Shown here piece by piece: positions 9,243-17,574 of a stretch of DNA of 64,000 bases. The notes under the pieces are model-generated. The model had not been told where the DNA came from and did no database searches. It saw only the letters and a program-made list of their open reading frames with translations. A program made the position numbers and the translations under genes. Origin of the DNA: Undibacterium sp. (GTDB taxonomy: Bacteria > Pseudomonadota > Gammaproteobacteria > Burkholderiales > Burkholderiaceae_D); the NCBI RefSeq assembly GCF_030651495.1, contig NZ_JAUSFI010000009.1, positions 97,275 through 161,274 on the forward strand, written 5' to 3'. The stretch's first letter is position 1, and every line of letters starts with the position of its first letter.

Positions 9243-9497
9243 ATGCTATTGAGCATTTTTTCAGGCTTCCTTTCTGGCTTTGTACTTTATTGGGCCACGG
9301 ACTTTATTACACCCGTCAAACATAAATTCAAATCATACCAATTCATTTTTCTATTTTTTACTGCAATGGTTGTCATTGATTTTTTAATTCACTATTTTTC
9401 CGATACTGGGATACGTGCTTTTCCAGATTTATTTACCTCTATCGTAATGGAAACCTATGCCGTCATTCCATTTTTTCGTAGAAAAATGAAGCAGTGA
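9243..9497 (+). CDS. Small AT-rich membrane protein, unknown
   Basis: An 84-aa protein with two or three hydrophobic segments (LLSIFSGFLSGFVLYWATDF, then FIFLFFTAMVVIDFLIHYF) and a basic C-terminus FFRRKMKQ. Its base composition is much more AT-rich than neighbouring genes, which suggests transfer. The stop codon overlaps the possible GTG start of a C39-peptidase ABC exporter remnant by GTGA, so it was probably co-transcribed with that exporter. An immunity or accessory protein of a peptide-export system is possible but only a guess. No family recognised. Confidence 0.5.
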   Translation: MLLSIFSGFLSGFVLYWATDFITPVKHKFKSYQFIFLFFTAMVVIDFLIHYFSDTGIRAFPDLFTSIVMETYAVIPFFRRKMKQ

Positions 9498-9959
9498 AAT
9501 CTATCCTCCAATTAGAATCAGCGAATGCGGCCTGGCTTGTCTGGCCATGCTCGCCAGCCATTACGGCCACCATACCGATCTGGCGGATTTGCGCCGGCAG
9601 TTTTCAATTAGCCTGAAAGGCGCGACGCTGATGATGCATGCGGCGCCATGCCCATGGGTTATCAGACGCGAGTCGGCGATATGGGCAGTAGCTTGTCGGG
9701 TGGACAAAAGCAGCGCGTCTTGCTGGCGCGGGCCTTGTACAAACAACCCAAGATACTGGCACTCGATGAAGCGACCAGCCATCTGGATATCGCCAACGAA
9801 CATAGGGTAAATCAGGCACTGGGCCAGCTGAAACTGACGCGTATCATGGTGGCGCACCGGCCCGAGACGATTAATGCGGCAGAGCGAGTGGTGGAGTTGC
9901 GCGATGGACAGGCGCTGGAGCTGCGTGCGGTGCACGATCCGCTCATGCTGATTGCCTAG
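9494..9959 (+). pseudogene. Decayed C39-peptidase ABC exporter (bacteriocin type)
   Basis: Two ends of one gene survive. The left part reads KSILQLESA, then after a one-base loss near 9523 (GCGAATGC where GCGGAATGC is expected) ECGLACLAMLASHYGHHTDL and RRQFSISLKGATL, the N-terminus of a C39 cysteine peptidase domain with its catalytic Cys. Near 9640 the frame changes again and the sequence jumps to MPMGYQTRVGDMGSSLSGGQ, the ABC signature, followed by LALDEATSHLD (Walker B, D-loop) and the H-loop MVAHRPE. The whole membrane domain and Walker A are missing. Intact exporters of the CvaB/RaxB type are about 700 aa; only about 150 codons remain. These transporters cleave and export double-glycine leader peptides. 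Confidence 0.85.
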
Positions 9960-10006
9960 GCGCACTGCATGCTGCCGTGATTTTTAAACCGATGCATGCC
10001 TGAAGA

Positions 10007-10063
10007 CGCATAGCCCATGCGGCTTACAGAGGCGATGCCTTGGAAAGCCGCATGGGATATGCG
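10007..10063. repeat. Dispersed hairpin repeat, copy 2
   Basis: 57 bases with arms CGCATAGCCCATGCGGCTT and AAGCCGCATGGGATATGCG around a 19-base loop, followed by TGAGCG. It lies between the exporter remnant and oleate hydratase gene and is one of the best-paired copies of the family. Confidence 0.85.
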
Positions 10064-10090
10064 TGAGCGCGGTGGTGCCGGTGAAAATTG

Positions 10091-10117
10091 GCGCTAGCGG
10101 GGGGGCGGCGCTAGCGC
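10091..10117 (-). terminator. Hairpin after the oleate hydratase gene
   Basis: GCGCTAGC pairs with GCTAGCGC around a G-rich 11-base loop; on the minus strand it is followed by CAATTTTC. It sits just downstream of the oleate hydratase stop, so a terminator role is plausible, although the T-tract is short. Confidence 0.45.
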
Positions 10118-10127
10118 TACAAAACGC

Positions 10128-11711
10128 TTACTTCAAGGCTTTCACCAAGGCCTCGAACTGGGTGCGCAGGGATTTGTCGTGCGGCGCGATCGGGGGCACC
10201 TCGCGCTCGATATTGAGCAACTGGTACACCGCCATCTGCGCGGCGCGCACCGAGTATTCGACCGTGAACACGACATCGTCGGCAATCTCGACAAACTGGC
10301 TGATAAAGGCCAGATTTTTCGAGTTCTTCGGCACCGGCAGTGGCCGGTCGCTGTACTGGCGCGGCATGAACATGCTGGTGATGTAGGGCATGCGGCAGGG
10401 GATGCAGTTGGCGCTGGCGACGCTCTCGGGATCAAAGCGGAGGTGGCCGCAAAGTTCACGCAGGATTTCTGCGCCGTTGCAATCGGCCATCGGTTTGGCG
10501 ACAAAATTGCCGATGCGGTCGGGCGACAGCGCATAACCCCAGAACACTTGCACGTCGGCAGGCTGGCCGGCAAAGTGCGGCTGATGCGCCAGCACGATAG
10601 ACATCAGCCAATTCGAGTCCTTGAACGTGACCAGGCCGCCGGTCCCGGCTTCATTGCCGCTAAATTGCTGCATCTTGTCGAAGAAGCGGGTGTCTTTCAA
10701 GGTGACGGTAAACGACTCCCAAAACGATTCGGCGATGCTGCTGTTGAACGCGGCCGGATTGCCGAATTCTGGCCGCCCCGCTGCCAGTTTCTCCCATAAT
10801 GTCCAGCCATCGCTATCGACTTTGCTGAGTTTCTCGGGGGCCGCTTGCATCGATCCCAGGCTGGAGGCGTCGGTCATCGAGCCGTTCTGGAAAAACACCA
10901 GATCGCCTTCATTGACGGCGATGCTTTGCTCGCTGGCTTGCCCGCCCGCTTGCTGCCGGTATTGAATCGCGGTCACGACAAATTGTTCGTTTTCGATTTT
11001 GTGATCGAGCCCGGTGACTTTGCATCCCATCATAAATTGCACCCCCTGCTGTGTCAGCCAGGCCTGTAAAGGGCGCACCAGGGAATCGTATTGGTTGTAG
11101 ACGGTGCGCTTGACCCCGCCCAGGGTTTCTATGCGCGAAAACTCCAGCATGAAGCGGTGCAGGTAGCGCTTGAATTCGACCGCACTATGCCAGGGCTGGA
11201 AGGCAAAGGTGGTGGCCCACATGTACCAGAATTCGGTCTCAAAAAAGGATGGCGACAGGTGGTCGCTAATGCAGCTGGCAGCCAGGCTGGCCTCATCGGC
11301 GTTACTCAGCGCCAGCAATTCGAGCCGGTCTTGCATGGAGAAGCCCATAGCGCTGACCGGCACCTTGGCGCGACGCCGGTCGACCAGGCGCGCCATCGAA
11401 TTGGCCTTGTGTTTTTCATTGAATGCCAGGGTTTCGTCGAAGACCGACTGGCCCGGGGCCGTTAAGGAGGGTATCGTTTTATACAGGTCCCAGGTGCATT
11501 CGTAATTGTCGGTGGTCAGCATGCGCCCGCCACGCAAGGAGTAGCCGCGCTCAGGATTGCCCGCGCCATCGAGGCTGCCGCCCAAGATCGCTGCCGCTTC
11601 CAGAATCAGGATATTGCTCCCGGCGACATTGCCGTCACGGATCATGAATGCGGCTGCCGCCATCGAACCGATACCACCGCCCAGCAGATAGGCTTTTATG
11701 TTTTTGCTCAT
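10128..11711 (-). CDS. ohyA: Oleate hydratase (myosin-cross-reactive antigen family)
   Basis: An FAD-dependent enzyme that adds water to the cis-9 double bond of oleate to give 10-hydroxystearate. The 527-aa protein starts with a Rossmann fold (YLLGGGIGSMAAAAF, residues about 9-23) and has the family segments RGGRMLTTDNYECTWDL and YNQYDSLVRPLQAWL (active-site tyrosine region), ending RPLPVPKNSKNLAFISQFVE. The start ATG 11711 has AAGGGTG upstream; a GTG nine bases earlier is less likely. In the RGGR segment Met stands where many hydratases carry a catalytic Glu (RGGRE-M). From memory this belongs to the branch typified by the Rhodococcus erythropolis enzyme. It lies next to the beta-oxidation cassette. 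Confidence 0.93.
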   Translation of the reverse strand: MSKNIKAYLLGGGIGSMAAAAFMIRDGNVAGSNILILEAAAILGGSLDGAGNPERGYSLRGGRMLTTDNYECTWDLYKTIPSLTAPGQSVFDETLAFNEKHKANSMARLVDRRRAKVPVSAMGFSMQDRLELLALSNADEASLAASCISDHLSPSFFETEFWYMWATTFAFQPWHSAVEFKRYLHRFMLEFSRIETLGGVKRTVYNQYDSLVRPLQAWLTQQGVQFMMGCKVTGLDHKIENEQFVVTAIQYRQQAGGQASEQSIAVNEGDLVFFQNGSMTDASSLGSMQAAPEKLSKVDSDGWTLWEKLAAGRPEFGNPAAFNSSIAESFWESFTVTLKDTRFFDKMQQFSGNEAGTGGLVTFKDSNWLMSIVLAHQPHFAGQPADVQVFWGYALSPDRIGNFVAKPMADCNGAEILRELCGHLRFDPESVASANCIPCRMPYITSMFMPRQYSDRPLPVPKNSKNLAFISQFVEIADDVVFTVEYSVRAAQMAVYQLLNIEREVPPIAPHDKSLRTQFEALVKALK

Positions 11712-11933
11712 CAGTTTCACCCTTCAGTAGATTTGCGTGCTTAGAAATGCCATATCAATACGACATGTACCAGACTAAGCGTGGCACGCTTCTGCCGCGC
11801 GCAAAATGACCGTGATCAATTCAACTCGTCATATCAGGATAAAAACGGGCGCACTTGCGCCAGCGCATGCGCTTGGGCCCAAGCTTGGCCCAGCCTTGGC
11901 ACTAGCGTGGCCAAACATAAAGTAAAAGGGAAA

Positions 11934-12263
11934 TTAATGCGGCGCAACTTTGGTAAACATATTCAGCACGATCACGCCTGCCACGATCAGCGAAATGCCG
12001 ATCACTGAAGGGAGATCCAAGCGCTGTCCATAAATCACCCAGCCCGCCAGCGAAACCAGCACCACGCCGACCCCGGACCAGATCGCGTAGGTGACGCCGA
12101 CCGGTATTACCTTCAGCGTCAGCGATAAACAATAGAATGCGATGGCATAACCGAACACCACCAGCACCGAAGGCCATAGGCGGGAGAAGCCTTCCGATGC
12201 TTTGAGCGCCGAGGTGGCAATGACTTCGGCGACGATGGCGATAGAAAGTATGAGCCAATTCAT
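11934..12263 (-). CDS. SMR family multidrug efflux protein
   Basis: A 109-aa protein with four membrane helices. The essential membrane-embedded glutamate is at residue 13 (IAIVAEVIATSALKASEGF), and the segments YAIAFYCLSLTLKVIPVGVTYAIWSGVG match EmrE/QacE-type small multidrug resistance pumps, which exchange cationic compounds for protons as dimers. The Glu context with S-A-L-K-A-S-E-G-F favours the EmrE rather than the SugE/Gdx branch. It appears to be a single-gene unit. Confidence 0.92.
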   Translation of the reverse strand: MNWLILSIAIVAEVIATSALKASEGFSRLWPSVLVVFGYAIAFYCLSLTLKVIPVGVTYAIWSGVGVVLVSLAGWVIYGQRLDLPSVIGISLIVAGVIVLNMFTKVAPH

Positions 12264-12347
12264 GTGAGATCCCTAGCTGGTTGGTCTGGCGACCATTTTA
12301 CCCGCTATGGATTTGACCGCATTCTTGGCCCACTAAACAGGCTCAGC

Positions 12348-13907
12348 TCAGTTCACTTTGCGTTTTTGGTCGCGCCAGTACGGCTCGCGGATATCTTTCT
12401 TGAGAATTTTTCCGGCACCGGAAATCGGCAAATTCGCTTGAAACACCACACTGCGCGGGCACTTATAGCCGGCGATGCGCTGTTTGCAATGCGCGATCAG
12501 CTCGTCGCTGCTGAGCTGCGCATCCGGCCTGAGCACCACCACCGCATGCACCAGTTCACCCCATTTTTCATCTGGGATGCCGATCACCGCGCACATCGCC
12601 ACCGCCGGATGCTGGGCGAGGGCATTTTCGACTTCTGACGAATACACGTTTTCGCCGCCAGAAATGATCATGTCTTTCATCCTGTCCATGATGAAGACAA
12701 AACCATCTTCATCCAGATACGCGCCGTCACCGGTCAGCATCCAGCCATCGCGGATCGCGGCGGCGGTTTCCTGCGGTTTATTCCAGTAGCCCTGCATCAC
12801 ATTCGCGCCTTTTACCGCCACCTCGCCGACCGTACCGCAAGGGACTTCGAGGCCATCTGCGTCGACGATCTTGACGATAGAACAGAGCGCCGCCCGGCCA
12901 GCCGAACGCACTTTCCCTTGTTTTCTGCCGTCCACGGTATGGTAGTAAGCGGGTAATAGCGTGGCCACGGGTGACAACTCGGTCATGCCGTAGGCCTGGA
13001 TAAAGCCGGCATTGGGGAAGGCTTGCATGGCGCGGTCCAGGACTTTTTCTGTCATCGGCGAAGCGCCATACACGATGGTACGCAAACTGCTGGTATCGTA
13101 TTGATCCAGATTAGGCGCATCCGCCACCATTTGCACCATGGTCGGCACCAGCAGCGTGTGGGTGACCCGCTCAGCCTGGATCGCCGCCAGCGCCGCGGCC
13201 GGAGAAAATGACGCGATAAACACATGACTGCCACCGCGTATGCACTGCGCCATGCTCATGCCAAAATCGGCCGCATGGAACATCGGCGCTGCATGCAAAT
13301 ACGTGGCTTGATCCACGATCACATCTGCCGCTGCCGCAATGGCGCTGGCATACACATTGTTATGCGTGAGCATCACGCCCTTGGGAAAGCCGGTAGTGCC
13401 GCCGGTATAAAAAATCCCCGCCAGTTCATCGCCGCCGCGGCTGCGGTCAGGAATCGCCTCCGCGGCACTGACCAGCGCTTCATACGACAGCATGCCGTCC
13501 GGCGTTGCGCCGTCACCCAGGTAAATCACGGTTTTCAGCGCGCTGCACTTGCTTTGCAGGTCAGCGCCCATGGCCTTAAAGGTATCGTCCACGATCAGCA
13601 CCGAGGTGGCGCAATCATCGAGCGAATACGCGACTTCGGCGGCGCTCCAGCGGATGTTGCAAGGATTCACCGCCAGCCCAGCCCAGAACACGCCGAGGTA
13701 ATATTCAAGATAGCGGTCAGAATTAAGCGCCAGCATGGCGACCCGGTCCGAATCCTGTAAGCCGAGGCTGCGCAAGGCGCCCGCCAACTTGGCGACGCGC
13801 AGGCTTAAGGCCCCGAAGCTGGTTTTTCTGGCGTTAAAAGTGGTCGCGATCACATCGCGTTTTTGTTGTACGGAGCGGTGTAGCGCCTGGGTTAAGCTGA
13901 TACTCAT
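12348..13907 (-). CDS. Acyl-CoA synthetase (AMP-forming)
   Basis: A 519-aa member of the adenylate-forming family that would activate a carboxylic acid to its CoA thioester. Motifs in order: GIFYTGGTTGFPKGVMLTHN (P-loop-like), YGMTELSPVATLLP, the hinge/D-loop LTGDGAYLDEDGFVFIMDRM, KDMIISGGENVYSSEVENAL, and the C-terminal lysine in SGAGKILKKDIR. The start ATG 13907 follows CAGGAGAC; the longer frame to 13970 lacks one. It is the most distal gene of the beta-oxidation cassette on the minus strand, about 220 bases from the thioesterase gene, with repeats in between, so it may have its own promoter. The substrate cannot be read from the sequence. Confidence 0.9.
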   Translation of the reverse strand: MSISLTQALHRSVQQKRDVIATTFNARKTSFGALSLRVAKLAGALRSLGLQDSDRVAMLALNSDRYLEYYLGVFWAGLAVNPCNIRWSAAEVAYSLDDCATSVLIVDDTFKAMGADLQSKCSALKTVIYLGDGATPDGMLSYEALVSAAEAIPDRSRGGDELAGIFYTGGTTGFPKGVMLTHNNVYASAIAAAADVIVDQATYLHAAPMFHAADFGMSMAQCIRGGSHVFIASFSPAAALAAIQAERVTHTLLVPTMVQMVADAPNLDQYDTSSLRTIVYGASPMTEKVLDRAMQAFPNAGFIQAYGMTELSPVATLLPAYYHTVDGRKQGKVRSAGRAALCSIVKIVDADGLEVPCGTVGEVAVKGANVMQGYWNKPQETAAAIRDGWMLTGDGAYLDEDGFVFIMDRMKDMIISGGENVYSSEVENALAQHPAVAMCAVIGIPDEKWGELVHAVVVLRPDAQLSSDELIAHCKQRIAGYKCPRSVVFQANLPISGAGKILKKDIREPYWRDQKRKVN

Positions 13908-13936
13908 GTAGTCTCCTGAAATATTCTTTTTTATGA

Positions 13937-14015
13937 GGACTTCCGCAAAACCGCCCCAGCGTCGTTGCACTCGCCTTGCCGTACTAAACTAGCTGGAACA
14001 ATGTTGCGTAAGTCC
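13937..14015. repeat. Imperfect inverted repeat upstream of acyl-CoA synthetase
   Basis: GGACTTCCGCAA (13937-13948) and TTGCGTAAGTCC (14004-14015) are inverted copies with two mismatches. The interior CAGCGTCGTTGC resembles CAGGGTCGTTGC near 25795. It may be a third dispersed intergenic repeat type; the evidence is limited to these fragments. Confidence 0.4.
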
Positions 14016-14022
14016 AATTTAT

Positions 14023-14040
14023 ATTGATATTGATATTGAT
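14023..14040. repeat. Hexanucleotide repeat (ATTGAT)x3
   Basis: Three perfect copies of ATTGAT directly abut the hairpin repeat copy 3. The tract is short and could be chance, but a five-copy hexamer tract of other sequence also occurs after aceK. Confidence 0.6.
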
Positions 14041-14041
14041 A

Positions 14042-14101
14042 GCGCAGTATCCATGCGGGTCTTCAGGCATTTATGGCCTGCAAGACGCATGGATGTTGCG
14101 C
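14042..14101. repeat. Dispersed hairpin repeat, copy 3
   Basis: 60 bases with arms GCGCAGTATCCATGCG and CGCATGGATGTTGCGC and an internal pair CAGGC/GCCTG. It lies between the acyl-CoA synthetase and thioesterase genes and belongs to the same family as 10007-10063. Confidence 0.8.
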
Positions 14102-14131
14102 ATCCAGTTTTTAGCTGATGGCTAGCCCCGT

Positions 14132-14566
14132 CTATTTTTTCACCGCCAGCGTAAAGTAAGTCGCTTTCGCCACCGCATTGATTTTGCCTTGCGCATCTTT
14201 TATTTCGATGTCCTTGACCACCTTACACTTGCCGTGCAGCTTGGTTTCACGCTCGATATCATCCCATTCTTGATCCGAAATCGTCAAGGCAACCGTTAAG
14301 GTGCCGCTGGCCGGGGCCATAAAACGTATCGTGACTTCGCCCACCACCGGCACGATCTCGTCGGTGCTGAAGCGGTTCACACACATTACCCCGAAAGGGA
14401 ACTCCGCCAGCGTAAAAATCGCCCCGGCGTAGACCCCGCCCAGATGATTGCCATTACCCTCTTGCGGCATGGCAATTTTGAGGGTATTGCGTGACTCTTC
14501 CAGCACTTGCAAACCCATATTTTTCAGGATGGCAATGCTTTGCATGGCTTGTTCTGTTTTAGTCAA
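14132..14566 (-). CDS. Hotdog-fold thioesterase (DUF4442/YiiD-C type)
   Basis: A 144-aa single hotdog protein. The core NGNHLGGVYAGAIFTLAEFPFG matches the helix region of PaaI/DUF4442-like thioesterases, followed by beta strands such as VGEVTIRFMAPASGTLTV. It probably hydrolyses an acyl-CoA and could release CoA from dead-end intermediates. I chose TTG 14566 (TKTEQAMQSIAIL..) because AAGGAGA lies just upstream; the longer frame to 14632 has an unlikely basic N-terminus. It sits in the beta-oxidation cassette about 100 bases downstream of the acyl-CoA dehydrogenase gene on the same strand. Confidence 0.8.
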   Translation of the reverse strand: MTKTEQAMQSIAILKNMGLQVLEESRNTLKIAMPQEGNGNHLGGVYAGAIFTLAEFPFGVMCVNRFSTDEIVPVVGEVTIRFMAPASGTLTVALTISDQEWDDIERETKLHGKCKVVKDIEIKDAQGKINAVAKATYFTLAVKK

Positions 14567-14667
14567 AATCAGTCTCCTTGATTTGGATTTTCTTACTGCG
14601 CCTGAATAACGAAATGCTCTTTTTTTAACCACAGAGCGATTTCGCCGGATTCATTTTCCACTCCTGA

Positions 14668-15810
14668 TCAGAGTGAGCGTGCGATGATTTCTTTCATGAT
14701 TTCATTCGCGCCGCCGTAAATTTTTTGCACCCGCGCATCGACATACATCTGGGCGATCGGGTATTCCAGCATATAGCCATAACCGCCAAACAATTGCAGG
14801 CACTGGTCGATCACCTTGCACTGCAAATCCGAGATCCAGTATTTGGCCATCGAGGCCAGTTCCGCATCCATGCGGCCTTCTATCATGTCGACGATGCAGC
14901 GGTCGATAAAGGTACGCGCCACGGTCGCTTCAGTCTTGATTTCGGCCAGCACAAAACGCGTGTTTTGCATCTCGATTAAGGCTTGACCGAAGGCCTTGCG
15001 CTCCTTGGTATGCTCTACCGTCAGGCGCAAGGCGCGCTCAATCGAGGCGACCCCGCCGACACCGAGGATAGTGCGTTCGTACGGCAGCTCGGTCATCAGT
15101 TGCGTGAAACCCTTGCCCTCGACGCCGCCGAGGATATTGTCGAGCGGCACCCGCACGTTATCAAAGAACAGCTCGCAGGTATCCTGGCCTTTCTGGCCGA
15201 TTTTTTCGAGTATGCGCCCGACCCGATAACCCGGGCAATCCTTGGTTTCCAGCAGCAATAAGGAGACGCCTTTGGCACCGGCGTCCGGATCAGTCTTGCA
15301 CACCACCACGATCAGGTCGGCCAGATAGCCGTTCGAGATAAAGGTTTTGGAACCATTGAGCAGATAAGCATCGCCATCACGCAAGGCCGTGCTACGTATA
15401 CCTTTCAGATCAGAGCCGGCACCGGGTTCGGACATCGCAATCGCGGCCACCATTTCGCCGCTGGCCAGCTTGGGTAAATATTTTGCTTTCTGCGCCGGCG
15501 TGCCCTGATTTTGTAGGTAATGCGCGACAATCGCATGCACATGCAAGCCAAAGCAAGAGTCGCCGGCCGCCGCAAGCTCTTCAAACACCACGCACTGATG
15601 GGCAAACGAGCCCCCCGAGCCGCCGTATTCTTCGGGGATATCGGCCAGCAAGATACCCATCTCGCCCGCCTTATTCCACAGGCTACGCTCTACATGTTGC
15701 TGCTTCTTCCAGTCCTCTTGATGCGGCACGATTTCTGCTGCGATAAAGCGGCGCACGGCATCGCGAAAACTCTCCAGTTCCGGCGTCATCCAGGCTGAGC
15801 TGTAATTCAT
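14668..15810 (-). CDS. Acyl-CoA dehydrogenase of the cassette
   Basis: A 380-aa FAD enzyme that would make a trans-2-enoyl-CoA. Family segments: AIAMSEPGAGSDLKGI (flavin/substrate loop), LLNGSKTFISNG, ERKAFGQALIEMQNTRF, and CLQLFGGYGYMLEYPI. The usual catalytic Glu of the C-terminal Y-E-G-T motif is replaced (KIYGGANEIMKEI), while a Glu is present in LPYERTILG, the position used by long-chain and isovaleryl-CoA dehydrogenases, so the enzyme should be active. The start ATG 15810 has AAGGAAAAAAC before it. It follows the SDR gene by 43 bases. Electrons presumably go to ETF. Confidence 0.92.
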   Translation of the reverse strand: MNYSSAWMTPELESFRDAVRRFIAAEIVPHQEDWKKQQHVERSLWNKAGEMGILLADIPEEYGGSGGSFAHQCVVFEELAAAGDSCFGLHVHAIVAHYLQNQGTPAQKAKYLPKLASGEMVAAIAMSEPGAGSDLKGIRSTALRDGDAYLLNGSKTFISNGYLADLIVVVCKTDPDAGAKGVSLLLLETKDCPGYRVGRILEKIGQKGQDTCELFFDNVRVPLDNILGGVEGKGFTQLMTELPYERTILGVGGVASIERALRLTVEHTKERKAFGQALIEMQNTRFVLAEIKTEATVARTFIDRCIVDMIEGRMDAELASMAKYWISDLQCKVIDQCLQLFGGYGYMLEYPIAQMYVDARVQKIYGGANEIMKEIIARSL

Positions 15811-15853
15811 GTTTTTTCCTTTGTTTGGTGTGATTTTTTTAAAGTAGTGGAGC

Positions 15854-16681
15854 CTAGATCGAGATGCCGCCGCCGCAGATGATGGTCTGGCCACTGATAT
15901 AGTCGGATTCCGGCGTACACAAAGAGTACACGGCACCGGCCGCCTCATCCGGCGTACCGGCGCGACCGAGCGGAATACTGCGTTCCATCATCGTCATCAG
16001 CTCTGGATTGACGCCGACCTTGATCTCGCGCCCGGCGATGTTGACCTGGGCGTTGCCGTCGGCCGTGGCTTCGGTCAGACGGGTCTTGATCAAGCCAAAC
16101 GCGACGCAATTGACGTTGACTTTCATGCGGCCCCATTCTTTCGATAGCGCCAGCGTCAGGCCGACGATACCGGCCTTGGCGGCGGAATAATTGACTTGCC
16201 CGGCATTGCCGCCCAGCCCCGCGACCGATGAGATATTCACCACTTTACGGAACACTTCACGGCCAGCTTCCTGCTCGGCCTTGCTGTAGGCGCGCAGCAC
16301 CGGTTGCGCCGCGCGCAAGATGCGGAACGGGGCGGTCAGGTGCACATCCATAATCGCGTACCACTGCTCATCGCTCATCTTCTGGATCACGTTATCCCAG
16401 GTATAGCCGGCATTGTTGACGATGATGTCGAGGCCCTGATACGTATCGACGGCGGTCTTCACGAAGCGCTCGGCAAAATCGCTGGCAGTCACATTGCCGA
16501 CGCAAGCCACCGCCTCGCCGCCGGCCTGGCGTATCAACTCCACCACTTCTTGCGCCGGTTCTGCATCGAGATCATTGATGACGACGCGCGCGCCTTCGCT
16601 GGCCAGTTTTAATGCGATAGAGCGGCCGATGCCGCGCCCCGAGCCGGATACCAGCGCTACTTTTCCTGCTAATCTAGACAT
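15854..16681 (-). CDS. SDR oxidoreductase (3-hydroxyacyl-CoA dehydrogenase-like)
   Basis: A 275-aa classical short-chain dehydrogenase. The cofactor motif SGSGRGIG is near residues 12-19, NNAG at about 88-91, and the active site is Ser (VNISSVAGLGG) with YSAAK. The Asp after the second strand (VINDLDAEP) favours NAD. In this cassette it is the natural candidate for oxidising the 3-hydroxyacyl-CoA made by the MaoC pair. It is somewhat longer than FabG, with an insertion (RAYSKAEQEAGREVFRKV) before the catalytic Ser strand, as in the FabG-like domains of large hydratase/dehydrogenase enzymes. It lies in a tight row with the hydratase genes (18-base gap). Confidence 0.88.
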   Translation of the reverse strand: MSRLAGKVALVSGSGRGIGRSIALKLASEGARVVINDLDAEPAQEVVELIRQAGGEAVACVGNVTASDFAERFVKTAVDTYQGLDIIVNNAGYTWDNVIQKMSDEQWYAIMDVHLTAPFRILRAAQPVLRAYSKAEQEAGREVFRKVVNISSVAGLGGNAGQVNYSAAKAGIVGLTLALSKEWGRMKVNVNCVAFGLIKTRLTEATADGNAQVNIAGREIKVGVNPELMTMMERSIPLGRAGTPDEAAGAVYSLCTPESDYISGQTIICGGGISI

Positions 16682-16699
16682 GACTTATTTCCTTATTGG

Positions 16700-17134
16700 T
16701 TATAACGCGATCAGGGCGTCGCCCAGTATTTTTGTTTCGCCGTATTGGTTCGCGGCCAGAATTTCTACCTTCAGCAATTGCTCGCCGTCTTGCTCGATCT
16801 GCGCCACCACCTTGCCGCTGCAATGCACCAGATTGCCCAGATGCGTGATACCGACAAAGCGCGCATTGAACTGGCGGATTTTTTGCTGCGGCACCCAGTT
16901 GGTCAGCAGGCGTCCCAGATACGCCATCGACAGCATGCCGTGCGCAAACACATCCGGCATGCGCGCCTTGCGGGCAAAATCGAGATCGATGTGGATCGGG
17001 TTATGGTCACCCGAGGCACCGGCGTACAGCGCCAGCGTGGTGCGATTGATGGCCGGCATCGTCAGGGGCGGCAAGGTGTCGCCGACCGCCAGCGGTTTGC
17101 TTAGATTGCTGTTCATGTTATTGGCCTTATCCAT
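16700..17134 (-). CDS. MaoC-type enoyl-CoA hydratase subunit
   Basis: A 144-aa single-hotdog protein with the R-hydratase motif YAGASGDHNPIHIDLDFAR followed by DVFAHGMLSMAYLG; the Asp-His pair supplies the catalytic dyad. It would hydrate 2-enoyl-CoA. The start overlaps the upstream gene (ATG 17134, 8-base overlap); a second ATG at 17116 is possible. The neighbour upstream encodes a second single-hotdog protein lacking this motif, a pairing typical of heteromeric MaoC hydratases such as actinobacterial ChsH1/ChsH2. The pairing is inferred from order and fold. Confidence 0.88.
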   Translation of the reverse strand: MDKANNMNSNLSKPLAVGDTLPPLTMPAINRTTLALYAGASGDHNPIHIDLDFARKARMPDVFAHGMLSMAYLGRLLTNWVPQQKIRQFNARFVGITHLGNLVHCSGKVVAQIEQDGEQLLKVEILAANQYGETKILGDALIAL

Positions 17135-17570
17135 TGCGCTGCACCACCGAGCCGGTCAGGTCGGCGACATGCTCGCCGCGCTGGTTGCTGACGCGGGTCT
17201 GGCGCACGACAAATTCCAGTGCACCGCCCTTCTTGTCGTACATATCGCTGATGCTGGTCTGAAACGTCAGCTGATCGCCGGCGCAGACCGGCAAAAAATA
17301 GCGGAACGACTGCTCGCCATGCAGGATGCGCGACAGGTCGGCCCCGATGACTTTCAGCCATGCCAGCGGGTCGGGCTGCTCCATTTCCAGGCAGAACAAG
17401 AAAGTCGGCGGGGCCGGCAGGCTGGCATAGCCGGCCGCCTGCGCCGCCGCCTCATCGAGATAGACAGGATTGGTCTCGCCGATCGCCTTGGCAAAAAAAC
17501 GCAGCCGCCCGGCCTCCACCGCAACCGTGTGCGGCGGCAACACGGTACCGATCAATTTTTTGTCTAGCAT
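17127..17570 (-). CDS. MaoC-N (FAS1-like dehydratase) partner subunit
   Basis: A 147-aa hotdog protein beginning LDKKLIGTVLPPHTVAVEAG, with RFFAKAIGETNPVYLDEAAA in the place of the hydratase motif but with Asn-Pro-Val-Tyr instead of Asp-His-Asn-Pro-Ile-His. This is the pattern of the MaoC N-terminal/FAS1-dehydratase type subunit, which usually lacks catalysis and shapes the substrate pocket of its catalytic partner. The gene overlaps the catalytic MaoC gene and starts 4 bases after the thiolase stop, so the three are tightly coupled. Confidence 0.85.
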   Translation of the reverse strand: MLDKKLIGTVLPPHTVAVEAGRLRFFAKAIGETNPVYLDEAAAQAAGYASLPAPPTFLFCLEMEQPDPLAWLKVIGADLSRILHGEQSFRYFLPVCAGDQLTFQTSISDMYDKKGGALEFVVRQTRVSNQRGEHVADLTGSVVQRNG

Positions 17571-17574
17571 GGCA

